NCBI GenBank assembly: GCA_028699365.1
Contig: JAQVUQ010000142.1
Location: forward strand, 1 to 7,034
Direction of reading: 5' to 3'
Source of the DNA: UBA5359 sp028699365 [NCBI: bacterium]
GTDB lineage: Bacteria; UBP13; UBA5359
Length of the DNA stretch: 7,034 nt
Shown: one piece after another, positions 1 through 5,912 of the stretch
Layout of the letters: each line of letters starts with the position of its first letter
Position numbering within the stretch: position 1 is the stretch's first letter
The notes under the pieces: generated by a model
What the model was told of the DNA's origin: nothing
Databases searched by the model: none
The model's input: the letters and a program-made list of their open reading frames with translations, nothing else
Program-made: the position numbers and the translations under genes

Positions 1-1
1 G

Positions 2-757
2 CAGGTGGATCTGGTAGCGGCGGAGGATACACGGCATACCCGTAAGCTGCTTAACCACTATGACATAAAAGTCGAACTTATCTCTTATCATGAGCATAAC
101 AGGTATGAGCGCGGCCGTGAACTGACGGAGCGCATAGCAGCCGGTGTAAGGGTGGCGCTGGTTTCGGATGCCGGCATGCCCGGCATATCGGACCCGGGGC
201 ACGATCTGATCGCCGCAGTTGTGGAAGCCGGATTGCCGGTCATACCCATACCCGGACCGACGGCTGCCGTCACCGCTCTGGTGTGATCGGGTCTGGAGAC
301 GGATCGGTTCGCTTTTACAGGCTTCCTGCCGAGAAAACGGAACGAGCGTCTGGCAGAACTCAAAAATCTGAAGAGCTATCCCTATACCATGATCGTCTAC
401 GAAGCCCCCCACCGATTGAAAGCCACCCTGAAGGATATGTGCGAGGTTTTGGGGAACAGGCAGGCTTCCGTGTCACGTGAGCTTACCAAACTGTATGAAG
501 AAACTTTGAGGATGCCTTTGCAATCTTTGCTGGAGCACTTTACCGCCAATGATCCCCGGGGAGAGTTCACGTTGATCGTGGAGGGTGCGGGAGAGGGTGC
601 TGCGGCTGCAACTGCCGCAGCCGTCGATCCCGACGAGCTTCTGCGGGAGCTTGTGGACAGCGGTCTCAGCAAGAGCGAAGCTGCCCGTGAAGCGGCTTCA
701 AGGACGGGGTTGCCGCGGCGCGAGCTGTACCGACGGATGCTGGAGGATATCTCTTAA
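2..757 (+). pseudogene. rsmI: 16S rRNA 2'-O-ribose C1402 methyltransferase RsmI, 5'-truncated by the window and interrupted by an in-frame TGA
   Basis: RsmI uses S-adenosylmethionine to methylate the ribose of C1402 in the 16S rRNA decoding centre. The reading frame is open from position 2, and about 30 N-terminal residues of the usual ~280 lie outside the window. Visible family motifs, counted from the first codon in the window, are AAEDTRHT (6-13), SDAGMPGISDPG (55-66) and PIPGPTA (82-88). After the break come SGLETDRFAFTGFLPRK, IVYEAPHRL, SRELTKLYEE and GEFTLIVEG, then the C-terminal helical segment ending RRELYRRMLEDIS. Codon 95 (284-286) is TGA, inside the conserved ALVxSGL stretch. The same frame continues with intact RsmI sequence to TAA at 755-757, so no frameshift is involved. 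Other genes here end in TGA, so it should act as a stop. It is either a recent nonsense mutation or a one-base sequence error. The ATG at 389 could only restart the C-terminal part. Identity is near certain; pseudogene status is less so. Confidence 0.85.
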
Positions 758-770
758 GCCTTGTTTCTTT

Positions 771-1820
771 TCAGTAGTGGAAGTTTCTTATCGTATCCAG
801 CATGGTCATGAAATTTTCCAGCGGGACACTGTTGACCACTTCGCTGGATGAACCGCAAAAATACCACGGTGCGGCGTTGCGTATGGTCTCTTCGGTTATT
901 TTACGTATCTCTGCCGGAGTACCCAGCGGCAGCAACTGACTGCAGTCTATGCCGCCGATCAGGATCAGGTCTTTGTGCCGGCGGCGTATTTCAACTATAT
1001 CCACTCCGGCTATCGTTTCCAGCGGGTTCAGGCCGTCAATGCCTGCTGCCACCAGATCATCAAGTACAGGCATGATACAGCCGTCGGAATGGTGAATGAA
1101 TTTGATACCCTTGTCATGTAACTCCGAAACTATCCTCTCCAACCGTGGAAAGTAATGCTTCCGAAGCAGATTGGGCGAGAGCATAAGAGTGTTTTTGAAG
1201 GCTATATCGTCACAGGTGAAAACGGCCTGGATCGACGATTCGGAGATGTGTCTGATGCGTCTCACATGTGCTTCGGTTACCGCATCGAAGTAACGTATCA
1301 TTAGTTCGGGATTATCAGCCCACAGGTAGGCGAAGTTGTTCAGGGATACAGCCTGCAGTGACCCCCAGGGTTTTGTCCCGAAATTGCCGAAGAGATAAGT
1401 ATCTTCTCCAAGCCTGCTTTTCCATTCCATGAAGGTTTGTTCCGCGGAAGATACCATCCCGGCTATCTCATCCTCACTCAGCGCTTCAATGTTGGCTATC
1501 TCCTCTTCCAGATACTTTGCCAGAGTTTCCGGGGATTGGGTGAAGGGATAGTCATACCAGGCGGTCCAGCGGTCATAACGGATCTTTGTGCCGTTGGCCT
1601 GGATCTCTTCTCTGATCCTGTTGGGAGTGATGATGATTATGCGGGTCGCTTCCAGAAACTCTTTGAAAGCCAGCGGAAGCACTTCGAGCGCATTGTCAGG
1701 CGTTAGCTTTCTGCCGCTGAAATGCTCGATGACGGCATCGTTGCAGATAGTGTCGTAATAGGCAGGACGATCAGTGGCCCGGCGGTTGAGTATATTTGAG
1801 GCTCTCTCGATATTGTTCAT
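771..1820 (-). CDS. URO-D superfamily protein (uroporphyrinogen decarboxylase-like fold), not HemE
   Basis: The 349-residue product has the length and motif order of the URO-D/MtaA/CmuA TIM-barrel superfamily. Examples are CDDIAF (203-208), KGIKFIHHSDGCIMPVLDDL (237-256), AAGIDGLNPLE (258-268), ILIGGID (286-292) and the C-terminal GSSSEVVNSVPLENF (323-337). True HemE carries an N-terminal MRQAGRY-type arginine motif that binds the porphyrin, and it is absent here. The His-x-Cys zinc motif of corrinoid:coenzyme M methyltransferases is also not met, because the region reads HHSDGC. The reaction is therefore unknown; a methyl or decarboxylation substrate is only a family-level possibility. The start at 1820 is set by AGGAGG seven bases upstream. 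No signal peptide is seen, so the protein is probably cytoplasmic. The gene is divergent from the LamG gene, converges on rsmI with a 13-base gap, and has its own strong, operator-bearing promoter. Confidence 0.88.
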   Translation of the reverse strand: MNNIERASNILNRRATDRPAYYDTICNDAVIEHFSGRKLTPDNALEVLPLAFKEFLEATRIIIITPNRIREEIQANGTKIRYDRWTAWYDYPFTQSPETLAKYLEEEIANIEALSEDEIAGMVSSAEQTFMEWKSRLGEDTYLFGNFGTKPWGSLQAVSLNNFAYLWADNPELMIRYFDAVTEAHVRRIRHISESSIQAVFTCDDIAFKNTLMLSPNLLRKHYFPRLERIVSELHDKGIKFIHHSDGCIMPVLDDLVAAGIDGLNPLETIAGVDIVEIRRRHKDLILIGGIDCSQLLPLGTPAEIRKITEETIRNAAPWYFCGSSSEVVNSVPLENFMTMLDTIRNFHY

Positions 1821-1827
1821 GGCGCTT

Positions 1828-1833
1828 CCTCCT
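1828..1833 (-). promoter_or_regulatory. Shine-Dalgarno site deciding the start of the divergent URO-D gene
   Basis: On the minus strand this reads AGGAGG, followed by seven bases and then the ATG at 1820. The same frame is open upstream to 1892 through a TTG codon, but that extension would begin inside the promoter -35 box and has no ribosome site. The ATG at 1820 is therefore the start. Confidence 0.85.
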
Positions 1834-1853
1834 GTAACCGGGCTGTAAGCCTT

Positions 1854-1884
1854 ATATGTAACGATTATATATATAACGTTAAAG
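1854..1884. promoter_or_regulatory. Double TAACG operator, probable LacI-family binding site
   Basis: Two TAACG cores lie 15 bp apart (C at 1862 and 1877) in AT-rich sequence. The block 1854-1878 matches 4122-4146 at 23 of 25 bases, which is unlikely by chance in non-coding DNA. The right-hand core is part of a near-palindrome, TATAACGTTA. The left-hand core lies between 7-base arms ATATGTA and TATATAT, which are inverted except for one mismatch. The cores overlap the spacer and the downstream edge of the -10 box of the minus-strand promoter, where a bound protein would block transcription. Assignment to the repressor encoded at 2846-3928 is an inference from proximity and from the LacI-family preference for a central CG. 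Confidence 0.7.
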
Positions 1885-1892
1885 AATGTCAA
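1864..1892 (-). promoter_or_regulatory. Consensus sigma70 promoter of the divergent URO-D gene
   Basis: Read on the minus strand, TTGACA (1892-1887) is followed by exactly 17 bases and TATAAT (1869-1864). Both hexamers match the bacterial housekeeping consensus perfectly with the ideal spacing. Transcription would begin near 1857, giving a leader of about 37 bases before the ATG at 1820. Such a strong promoter implies tight repression, consistent with the operator cores embedded in it. Confidence 0.85.
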
Positions 1893-1951
1893 GATCTATG
1901 TGATATCATGGATAAACGCTCTTAGAGCTTGTTGTACTGCGAAGCTAATCG

Positions 1952-1980
1952 TTGACGGAGAAATCGGGGCAGTGTATACT
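1952..1980 (+). promoter_or_regulatory. Sigma70 promoter of the LamG-protein gene
   Basis: TTGACG (1952-1957), a 17-base spacer and TATACT (1975-1980) give a near-consensus promoter. Transcription should start around 1986-1988, leaving a leader of about 40 bases before the ATG at 2027. An operator-like palindrome lies immediately downstream. Confidence 0.75.
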
Positions 1981-1993
1981 TGCCATACAAGCA

Positions 1994-2009
1994 TAAATAA
2001 CGTTATATA
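1994..2009. promoter_or_regulatory. Operator-like palindrome downstream of the LamG promoter
   Basis: The sequence TAAATAACGTTATATA is symmetric about a central CG, with a perfect 10-bp core ATAACGTTAT and one mismatched base pair in the wings. It falls about 7 to 22 bases after the predicted transcription start, the classic position of a LacI-type repressor site. It shares TAACGTTA with the site at 1874-1881, so both divergent genes probably answer to the same regulator. Confidence 0.7.
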
Positions 2010-2026
2010 GATGAAGGAGAGCTGTG

Positions 2027-2752
2027 ATGAGAAGTTTGATGCTTTTGACAGTTCTGTTTGCATTGCTGACGACAGTGGCCTCTGCCGAAGTCAAATATTC
2101 GCCGGTTATTTATCCTCTGACAGGTAATCTGAAACAGGATGAGGGGACTATAGAAGTATGGGTGCGCCCTGAAATGGACTTGAGTGCGCCTGTAAGGAAT
2201 TTTTACAATTTCAGTGTGTTCCGTATCGCTCTGGGCGAGAGGGCCTGGGGAGATATGGGAGCGTTCAGTCTCTTCTGGCGCCCGAAGGAAGGGCTGTTCA
2301 CTGTAGGATCGGTCAAAGGCCAGGAGCCGCTTAAGAATGTTCCTTCATGCTGGCCTAAGAAGATGTCCTGGGAAAAGGATACCTGGCACCATGTGGCCTT
2401 TACATGGAAAGGCCAGGATATGGCTATCTATTCGGACGGAGAGATCGTTGACCGCAAGACAGTTTCCGGTCCTCTGCCGTTTGCCGATAAAGGCTTTCTG
2501 GTGATGGGCTTCGGTGAGAGCATGTTAACGTTGGACGATCTCTGTGTGTCTTCGCTGGCCAGGAGCCCTGAAGATATAAAGAAGCGTTTCTCTCAGGAAT
2601 TGAAAAGCGATGATCATACTCTGTTTATCGATCTGATGGATGGCCCGGAAGCCGCTCCTGGCGGCAGAACGATCAACAAGACGTTGAATCGGTTTGTGGA
2701 TGGTAAATACGGTAAGGGTATCAGGGTTCACTTCATGGATGATAGGCAATGA
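2027..2752 (+). CDS. Secreted LamG / concanavalin A-like domain protein
   Basis: The ATG at 2027 is preferred over the GTG at 2024 because AAGGAG (2014-2019) then sits seven bases upstream. The 241-residue product starts with a Sec signal peptide: an Arg near the N-terminus, a leucine-rich core, and the cleavage motif VASA before Glu21. Residues about 38-190 look like a LamG/concanavalin A-like beta-sandwich. Typical pieces are GTIEVWVRP, DTWHHVAFTWKG, the strand-turn-strand MAIYSDGEIVDRK, and a closing LDDLCVSSLARSPEDI. The last 40 residues (LFIDLMDGPEAAPGG, then FVDGKYGKGIRV) look like the opening of a second such unit that stops early. The likely role is binding a glycan outside the cytoplasm, but no catalytic residues can be assigned. 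The promoter and operator indicate co-regulation with the neighbouring URO-D gene. Confidence 0.8.
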   Translation: MRSLMLLTVLFALLTTVASAEVKYSPVIYPLTGNLKQDEGTIEVWVRPEMDLSAPVRNFYNFSVFRIALGERAWGDMGAFSLFWRPKEGLFTVGSVKGQEPLKNVPSCWPKKMSWEKDTWHHVAFTWKGQDMAIYSDGEIVDRKTVSGPLPFADKGFLVMGFGESMLTLDDLCVSSLARSPEDIKKRFSQELKSDDHTLFIDLMDGPEAAPGGRTINKTLNRFVDGKYGKGIRVHFMDDRQ

Positions 2753-2770
2753 CTATGTTTGATTGCCTGT
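2742..2770 (+). repeat. Inverted repeat at the end of the LamG gene
   Basis: AGGCAAT (2744-2750) and ATTGCCT (2762-2768) are perfect complements around an 11-base loop, extendable by one G-U and one A-T pair. The hairpin begins inside the last codons and includes the first base of the stop. No T-run follows, so it is at best a weak terminator or an mRNA 3'-end stabiliser before the regulator's own promoter. Confidence 0.4.
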
Positions 2771-2784
2771 GATAAAGTGATTTG

Positions 2785-2814
2785 TTGACAATTGTCTGAT
2801 AAACAAGTTAGAAT
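2785..2814 (+). promoter_or_regulatory. Promoter of the LacI-family regulator, with an overlapping palindrome
   Basis: TTGACA (2785-2790), an 18-base spacer and TAGAAT (2809-2814) form a good sigma70 promoter 30 bases before the ATG at 2846. The perfect 10-bp palindrome GACAATTGTC (2787-2796) overlaps the -35 box. It differs from the TAACG sites, so a protein bound there need not be the local LacI-type regulator. Confidence 0.65.
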
Positions 2815-2845
2815 ATTAATGCCTCTTATGGACGGGAAGTGAACG

Positions 2846-3928
2846 ATGAACAAGCAGAGTACGTTAAAGGAAATAAGCCAGTATACGGGTGTTCCGGTTT
2901 CTACTGTGGCTGCGGTGCTGCGTGAAGACCCCAAATGCTTTGCCGGACCGAAACTGCGACAGAAGATAATGGCGGCTGCCCGTAAGCTCAATTACCGGCC
3001 CAATCTTATTGCACGCAGTCTCAGGACCGGTAAGAGCAATACCATAGGTCTAATCCTGCCGAATATGCGTATTCCGGTCATGCGCGAGAATTTGGAGATT
3101 ATCGAGGACCTGGTCTGGCAAAAGGGATACAGGCTCTTTATAGGCTATACGCATATGGATACGGATAGAGAAGAAGCTCTGCTGGTAGACTTTGTAAATC
3201 GCTATGTGGACGGCATCATCATGGTCTCGATGCAACTGGAGCCGTATGAATCTTATCTGCAGCAACTGGCTGAGGAGAAATTCCCGCTGGTATACATAAG
3301 CAAAAACGATATCTTCGATCTGGCCAGCGTATATACGGATTATTTCAAGGGTGGACATCTGGTTGCGGAACATGTGATAGCTCTGGGACATCGCAAACTG
3401 GCAGCCTTTACCGCGGATGTGGACAAAAGCTACACAGGTTCAAGGACGGAAGGGTTTATTACCGCCGCTTCTCAAGCTGGTCTCAGTGTCGAGTTTTTGG
3501 CTGTAAAGGAAAAAGGCAGTGAGCAGAAAGAGACCTATAAGGTGTTCAGTAATCTCGAGAGCTTCGTCAAAAGGGGTTACGAACTGGCTGCGGGCGTACT
3601 GTCCAAGTCCGACAGGCCTACGGCCATCTTTGCCGGCAACGACGAGATAGCTCTGGGTGTTGTAAGAGCTGCTCTTCAACTCGGCATCAAGGTGCCTGAA
3701 GAACTCTCTGTGGTAGGCTTTGACGACAGCGATACGGCCATAATCTCGCCCGTGGCTCTGACCAGTGTGCGCCAGGACAGCGGAGAGATCAGCCGCATGA
3801 GCGTGGAGATTCTTCTGGATATGATAGATAAAAAGCTTAAAAAAGAGGATCCGCCGGTTATTCCGCATCCTGTTCTTATAGAACCGAAACTGGTTGTGCG
3901 GGATTCCACCGGTCCGGCAATTACATAA
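2846..3928 (+). CDS. LacI/GalR-family transcriptional regulator
   Basis: This 360-residue protein has the full LacI-family layout. A helix-turn-helix spans residues 6-25 (TLKEISQYTGVPVSTVAAVL). The hinge helix RPNLIARSLRTGKSNTIG covers 51-68; Leu59 is the residue expected to wedge into a central CG of the operator. A periplasmic-binding-like sensor domain follows from about residue 66. Sensor hallmarks are GHRKLAAFTAD (181-191), PTAIFAGNDEIALG (258-271), VGFDDSD (290-296), LTSVRQD (305-311) and the ending EPKLVVRDST (346-355). The recognition helix is unusual: the common SRV segment is AAV (residues 22-24). The inducer is probably a sugar or glycoside, but it cannot be named. The gene has its own promoter and ends in a strong terminator. 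Likely targets are the TAACG sites on both sides. The ribosome site (GGGAAG) is modest, fitting low expression. Confidence 0.93.
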   Translation: MNKQSTLKEISQYTGVPVSTVAAVLREDPKCFAGPKLRQKIMAAARKLNYRPNLIARSLRTGKSNTIGLILPNMRIPVMRENLEIIEDLVWQKGYRLFIGYTHMDTDREEALLVDFVNRYVDGIIMVSMQLEPYESYLQQLAEEKFPLVYISKNDIFDLASVYTDYFKGGHLVAEHVIALGHRKLAAFTADVDKSYTGSRTEGFITAASQAGLSVEFLAVKEKGSEQKETYKVFSNLESFVKRGYELAAGVLSKSDRPTAIFAGNDEIALGVVRAALQLGIKVPEELSVVGFDDSDTAIISPVALTSVRQDSGEISRMSVEILLDMIDKKLKKEDPPVIPHPVLIEPKLVVRDSTGPAIT

Positions 3929-3943
3929 GATAAACGGATTGCA

Positions 3944-3975
3944 GGGGCGGCTTCTATAGCCGCCCCTTATTATTA
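3944..3975 (+). terminator. Rho-independent terminator after the LacI-family gene
   Basis: GGGGCGGC (3944-3951) pairs perfectly with GCCGCCCC (3959-3966) around the 7-base loop TTCTATA, followed by the T-rich tail TTATTATTA. It lies 15 bases after the regulator's stop codon and separates it from the glycosidase operon. Confidence 0.9.
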
Positions 3976-4067
3976 CAGGTAACCCCTCGCATTGCTCTCC
4001 CCGTGAAGTGCAGGTCAAAATCGTTCCATCCAGGGACAAATCCGTGCTAACGTATGTTTCCGCATAG

Positions 4068-4076
4068 TGCTATAGT
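4068..4076 (+). promoter_or_regulatory. Candidate extended -10 promoter of the glycosidase operon
   Basis: TGCTATAGT resembles an extended -10 element (TGn followed by five of six TATAAT bases). No convincing -35 box is 17 bases upstream; TAACGTAT (4048-4055) is found there instead. A start near 4083 would give a leader of about 98 bases with the double operator inside it. A second option is TATATA at 4138-4143 with a poor -35 (TTCTCT, 4115-4120). Both are tentative. The rest of the 3976-4180 interval shows no gene. Confidence 0.3.
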
Positions 4077-4121
4077 TTTATTATCTGTATCAATTTATAC
4101 TTCGGTTGCAGGAATTCTCTG

Positions 4122-4150
4122 ATATGTAACGAATACATATATAACGAATT
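4122..4150. promoter_or_regulatory. Double TAACGAAT operator upstream of the glycosidase operon
   Basis: TAACGAAT occurs twice, at 4127-4134 and 4142-4149, a perfect 8-bp direct repeat with 15-bp periodicity. The left copy is enclosed by a perfect 7-bp inverted repeat, ATATGTA (4122-4128) and TACATAT (4134-4140). The block 4122-4146 matches 1854-1878 at 23 of 25 bases, in the same orientation and with the same core spacing. It ends 34 bases before the ATG at 4181, so a bound repressor would block initiation or elongation. It is probably bound by the adjacent LacI-family protein. Confidence 0.7.
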
Positions 4151-4180
4151 AATACTGCACCGGCGAGAGGAGTCGCTAAG

Positions 4181-5887
4181 ATGTATCCTGACGTATGGGC
4201 ACAGGGAGGGATATTTTCCTTTTCCGGCCTCGACGGTCCGACAGAGTTCCAGCGTAACTTCATGGCTCTCACCATGACTGAAAAGATCGGCTTGAAATTC
4301 ATCTCCCTGTCCTGGCCATCCGGGGACGAGGCCTATTTCTACTTCGACATCGATATTGCCGGCATAGAGAAGGACCGGAATACCATCTGTGCCCACGATA
4401 TCATTGATGTCGATACTGATATCGGCCGTGTATCGTTTGTTGCAGTCGATTACAGGACCGTTATGGCTCGCGCCCCTGAGAACGCAATAACCGTGGTCAA
4501 CGTGCCGGGTGATTACAGAATAATCAAAGGCGAAGACGAGCATACCGTATCTATGAGCGACGACGAAGCCTTGAATATTGCTGCCAGGCAATGCAACGGT
4601 AGAAGAGAGTTCGTCATTCGGTACGGTGACGCCGGCGACGCCTGCTGTGAAGACTTGTGGCCGGATATGGACGAGATCATGGCGGAGCGTAGAAGATACT
4701 ATGAGACCAAGGATTGCTCGGCGGCACTGACCTCGACGGCGAGAGCCTGCATGGCAAGAGCTTACGGCATTCTAAAGGCAAATGTATATGCTCCCGAGGG
4801 ATTACTGGAAGGCTGCTGGACCACCCCTGACCGATGGCCCCATAAATTCATGTGGTTGTGGGACAGCGTTTTTCACTCTCTGGCCAATGTAGAGATAGAT
4901 CACAAGCTGGCTCAGGATACTCTGAAATCGGTGCTGGCGCTGCAGCGCGAGGACGGCTTTATCGCCATTGCGGCTGACTGCTTCGGTAGAAAGAGTGAAG
5001 AGATTACTCAGCCGCCCATTCTCGCCTGGGGCGTATGGTCCGTATATGCAAAGACCGGCGACAAGAGATTCCTGCGCTACTGCTATCCTCGTCTGCGGAA
5101 CTATCTGGCATGGGATACGGCCAACAGAGATCTGGATCGGGACGGCTTGCTGGAGGGGCTGGTGGAAGAGGACTCCGATGTCTGCCGCTGCGGTGAATCC
5201 GGCTTCGATAATTCCTCCATGTTCGATTATGAGGGTGCCGGAAACTCGGTGGAGTTCAACGCTTTTATGGCCAACGATCTGGATTACCTGTCCAGGATAG
5301 CCCGTGAGCTGGGGGATGAGAGTGCGGTAACGGAGATAGAGAGTGGCAGGGATCATATCGCTTCTCTGATCAATGACAAATTATGGGACGATGAAGACGG
5401 GTTTTATTACGATACCGATCTTAAAACAGGCCGATTCAGAAGAACAAGAGCCGTCACTGGCTTTCTGCCTCTGCTGGCCGGCATAGTGCCGCAGGACAGA
5501 CTCGGTGCTATGATAGACCGCTACCTGATTAACAGAGAGGAATTCTGGACGCCGATGCCGCTGGCCACCGTGCCGCGATCCGAACCCACTTATTGTGACG
5601 ATATGTGGCGCGGCCCTGTGTGGCTGAACGTCAATTATATGATAGCCGTGGGACTGGTTAAATCCGGACGGGAGGATCTGGCTCTGGAGATCGCCGACAG
5701 GGTTTGCGCCATTGTGGAGCGAAACTATGGGCAAAGCGGCGTGTTGTATGAATTCTACGATGCTGAAGACAAAAAATGTCCCAGGCATCTGGCCAGGAAG
5801 GGTTACACCGGCATAAGGGCTATATCGGATTACCACTGGAGCGGCGCTGTATATCTACTGTTCAAAAAGCGCCTCTGGCGCCTGTGA
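4181..5887 (+). CDS. GH63-like (alpha/alpha)6-barrel glycoside hydrolase, cytoplasmic
   Basis: The 568-residue product starts at an ATG eight bases after AGAGGAG. It has no signal peptide and so should act in the cytoplasm. Residues 1 to about 175 look like a beta-rich N-terminal domain; from about 185 the sequence follows the (alpha/alpha)6 toroid of GH63 and trehalase-like enzymes. Landmarks are HKFMWLWDSVFH (221-232), QPPILAWGVW (277-286), RDLDRDGLLEG (316-326), ESGFDNSSMFD (339-349), WRGPVWLNVNY (476-486) and GVLYEFYD (520-527). By family analogy Asp343 is the probable catalytic acid and Glu524 a candidate base. Bacterial relatives include the alpha-glucosidase YgjK and mannosyl- or glucosylglycerate hydrolases. 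It is shorter than YgjK (about 780 residues) and longer than the glycerate-glycoside enzymes, so its exact substrate is open. It is the first gene of an apparent operon, with a 25-base gap to the next gene. Confidence 0.85.
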   Translation: MYPDVWAQGGIFSFSGLDGPTEFQRNFMALTMTEKIGLKFISLSWPSGDEAYFYFDIDIAGIEKDRNTICAHDIIDVDTDIGRVSFVAVDYRTVMARAPENAITVVNVPGDYRIIKGEDEHTVSMSDDEALNIAARQCNGRREFVIRYGDAGDACCEDLWPDMDEIMAERRRYYETKDCSAALTSTARACMARAYGILKANVYAPEGLLEGCWTTPDRWPHKFMWLWDSVFHSLANVEIDHKLAQDTLKSVLALQREDGFIAIAADCFGRKSEEITQPPILAWGVWSVYAKTGDKRFLRYCYPRLRNYLAWDTANRDLDRDGLLEGLVEEDSDVCRCGESGFDNSSMFDYEGAGNSVEFNAFMANDLDYLSRIARELGDESAVTEIESGRDHIASLINDKLWDDEDGFYYDTDLKTGRFRRTRAVTGFLPLLAGIVPQDRLGAMIDRYLINREEFWTPMPLATVPRSEPTYCDDMWRGPVWLNVNYMIAVGLVKSGREDLALEIADRVCAIVERNYGQSGVLYEFYDAEDKKCPRHLARKGYTGIRAISDYHWSGAVYLLFKKRLWRL

Positions 5888-5912
5888 TAAAAGTATTGCA
5901 GGAGGATATTCC

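Noticed and set aside
284-286. Genetic code with TGA as a sense codon
   Set aside because: TGA ends the LamG gene, the glycosidase gene and both URO-D genes at sensible places, and TGG is used for Trp. No other in-frame TGA was seen in a conserved gene.
284-306. Selenocysteine insertion at the rsmI TGA
   Set aside because: A small hairpin (GTC-TGGA-GAC, 291-300) follows, but it is too close to the TGA and lacks a bacterial SECIS layout. RsmI is not a known selenoprotein and needs no residue of that kind at this position.
1291-1298. TAACGTAT inside the first URO-D coding region
   Set aside because: A short core without AT-rich symmetric wings or a paired core at 15 bp is expected by chance. 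The similar GTTAACGTT near 2525 inside the LamG gene is discounted for the same reason.
771-1820. Heme biosynthesis gene hemE
   Set aside because: The conserved N-terminal arginine-rich substrate-binding motif of HemE is absent, and the regulatory context is that of a catabolic regulon.
1821-1892. 24-residue N-terminal extension of the minus-strand URO-D gene
   Set aside because: It would start at a TTG inside the -35 box, with no ribosome site. AGGAGG directs the start to 1820.
3440-4039. 199-codon minus-strand open frame over the regulator's 3' end and terminator
   Set aside because: It lies antisense to conserved LacI-family sequence, runs through the terminator hairpin and resembles no protein family.
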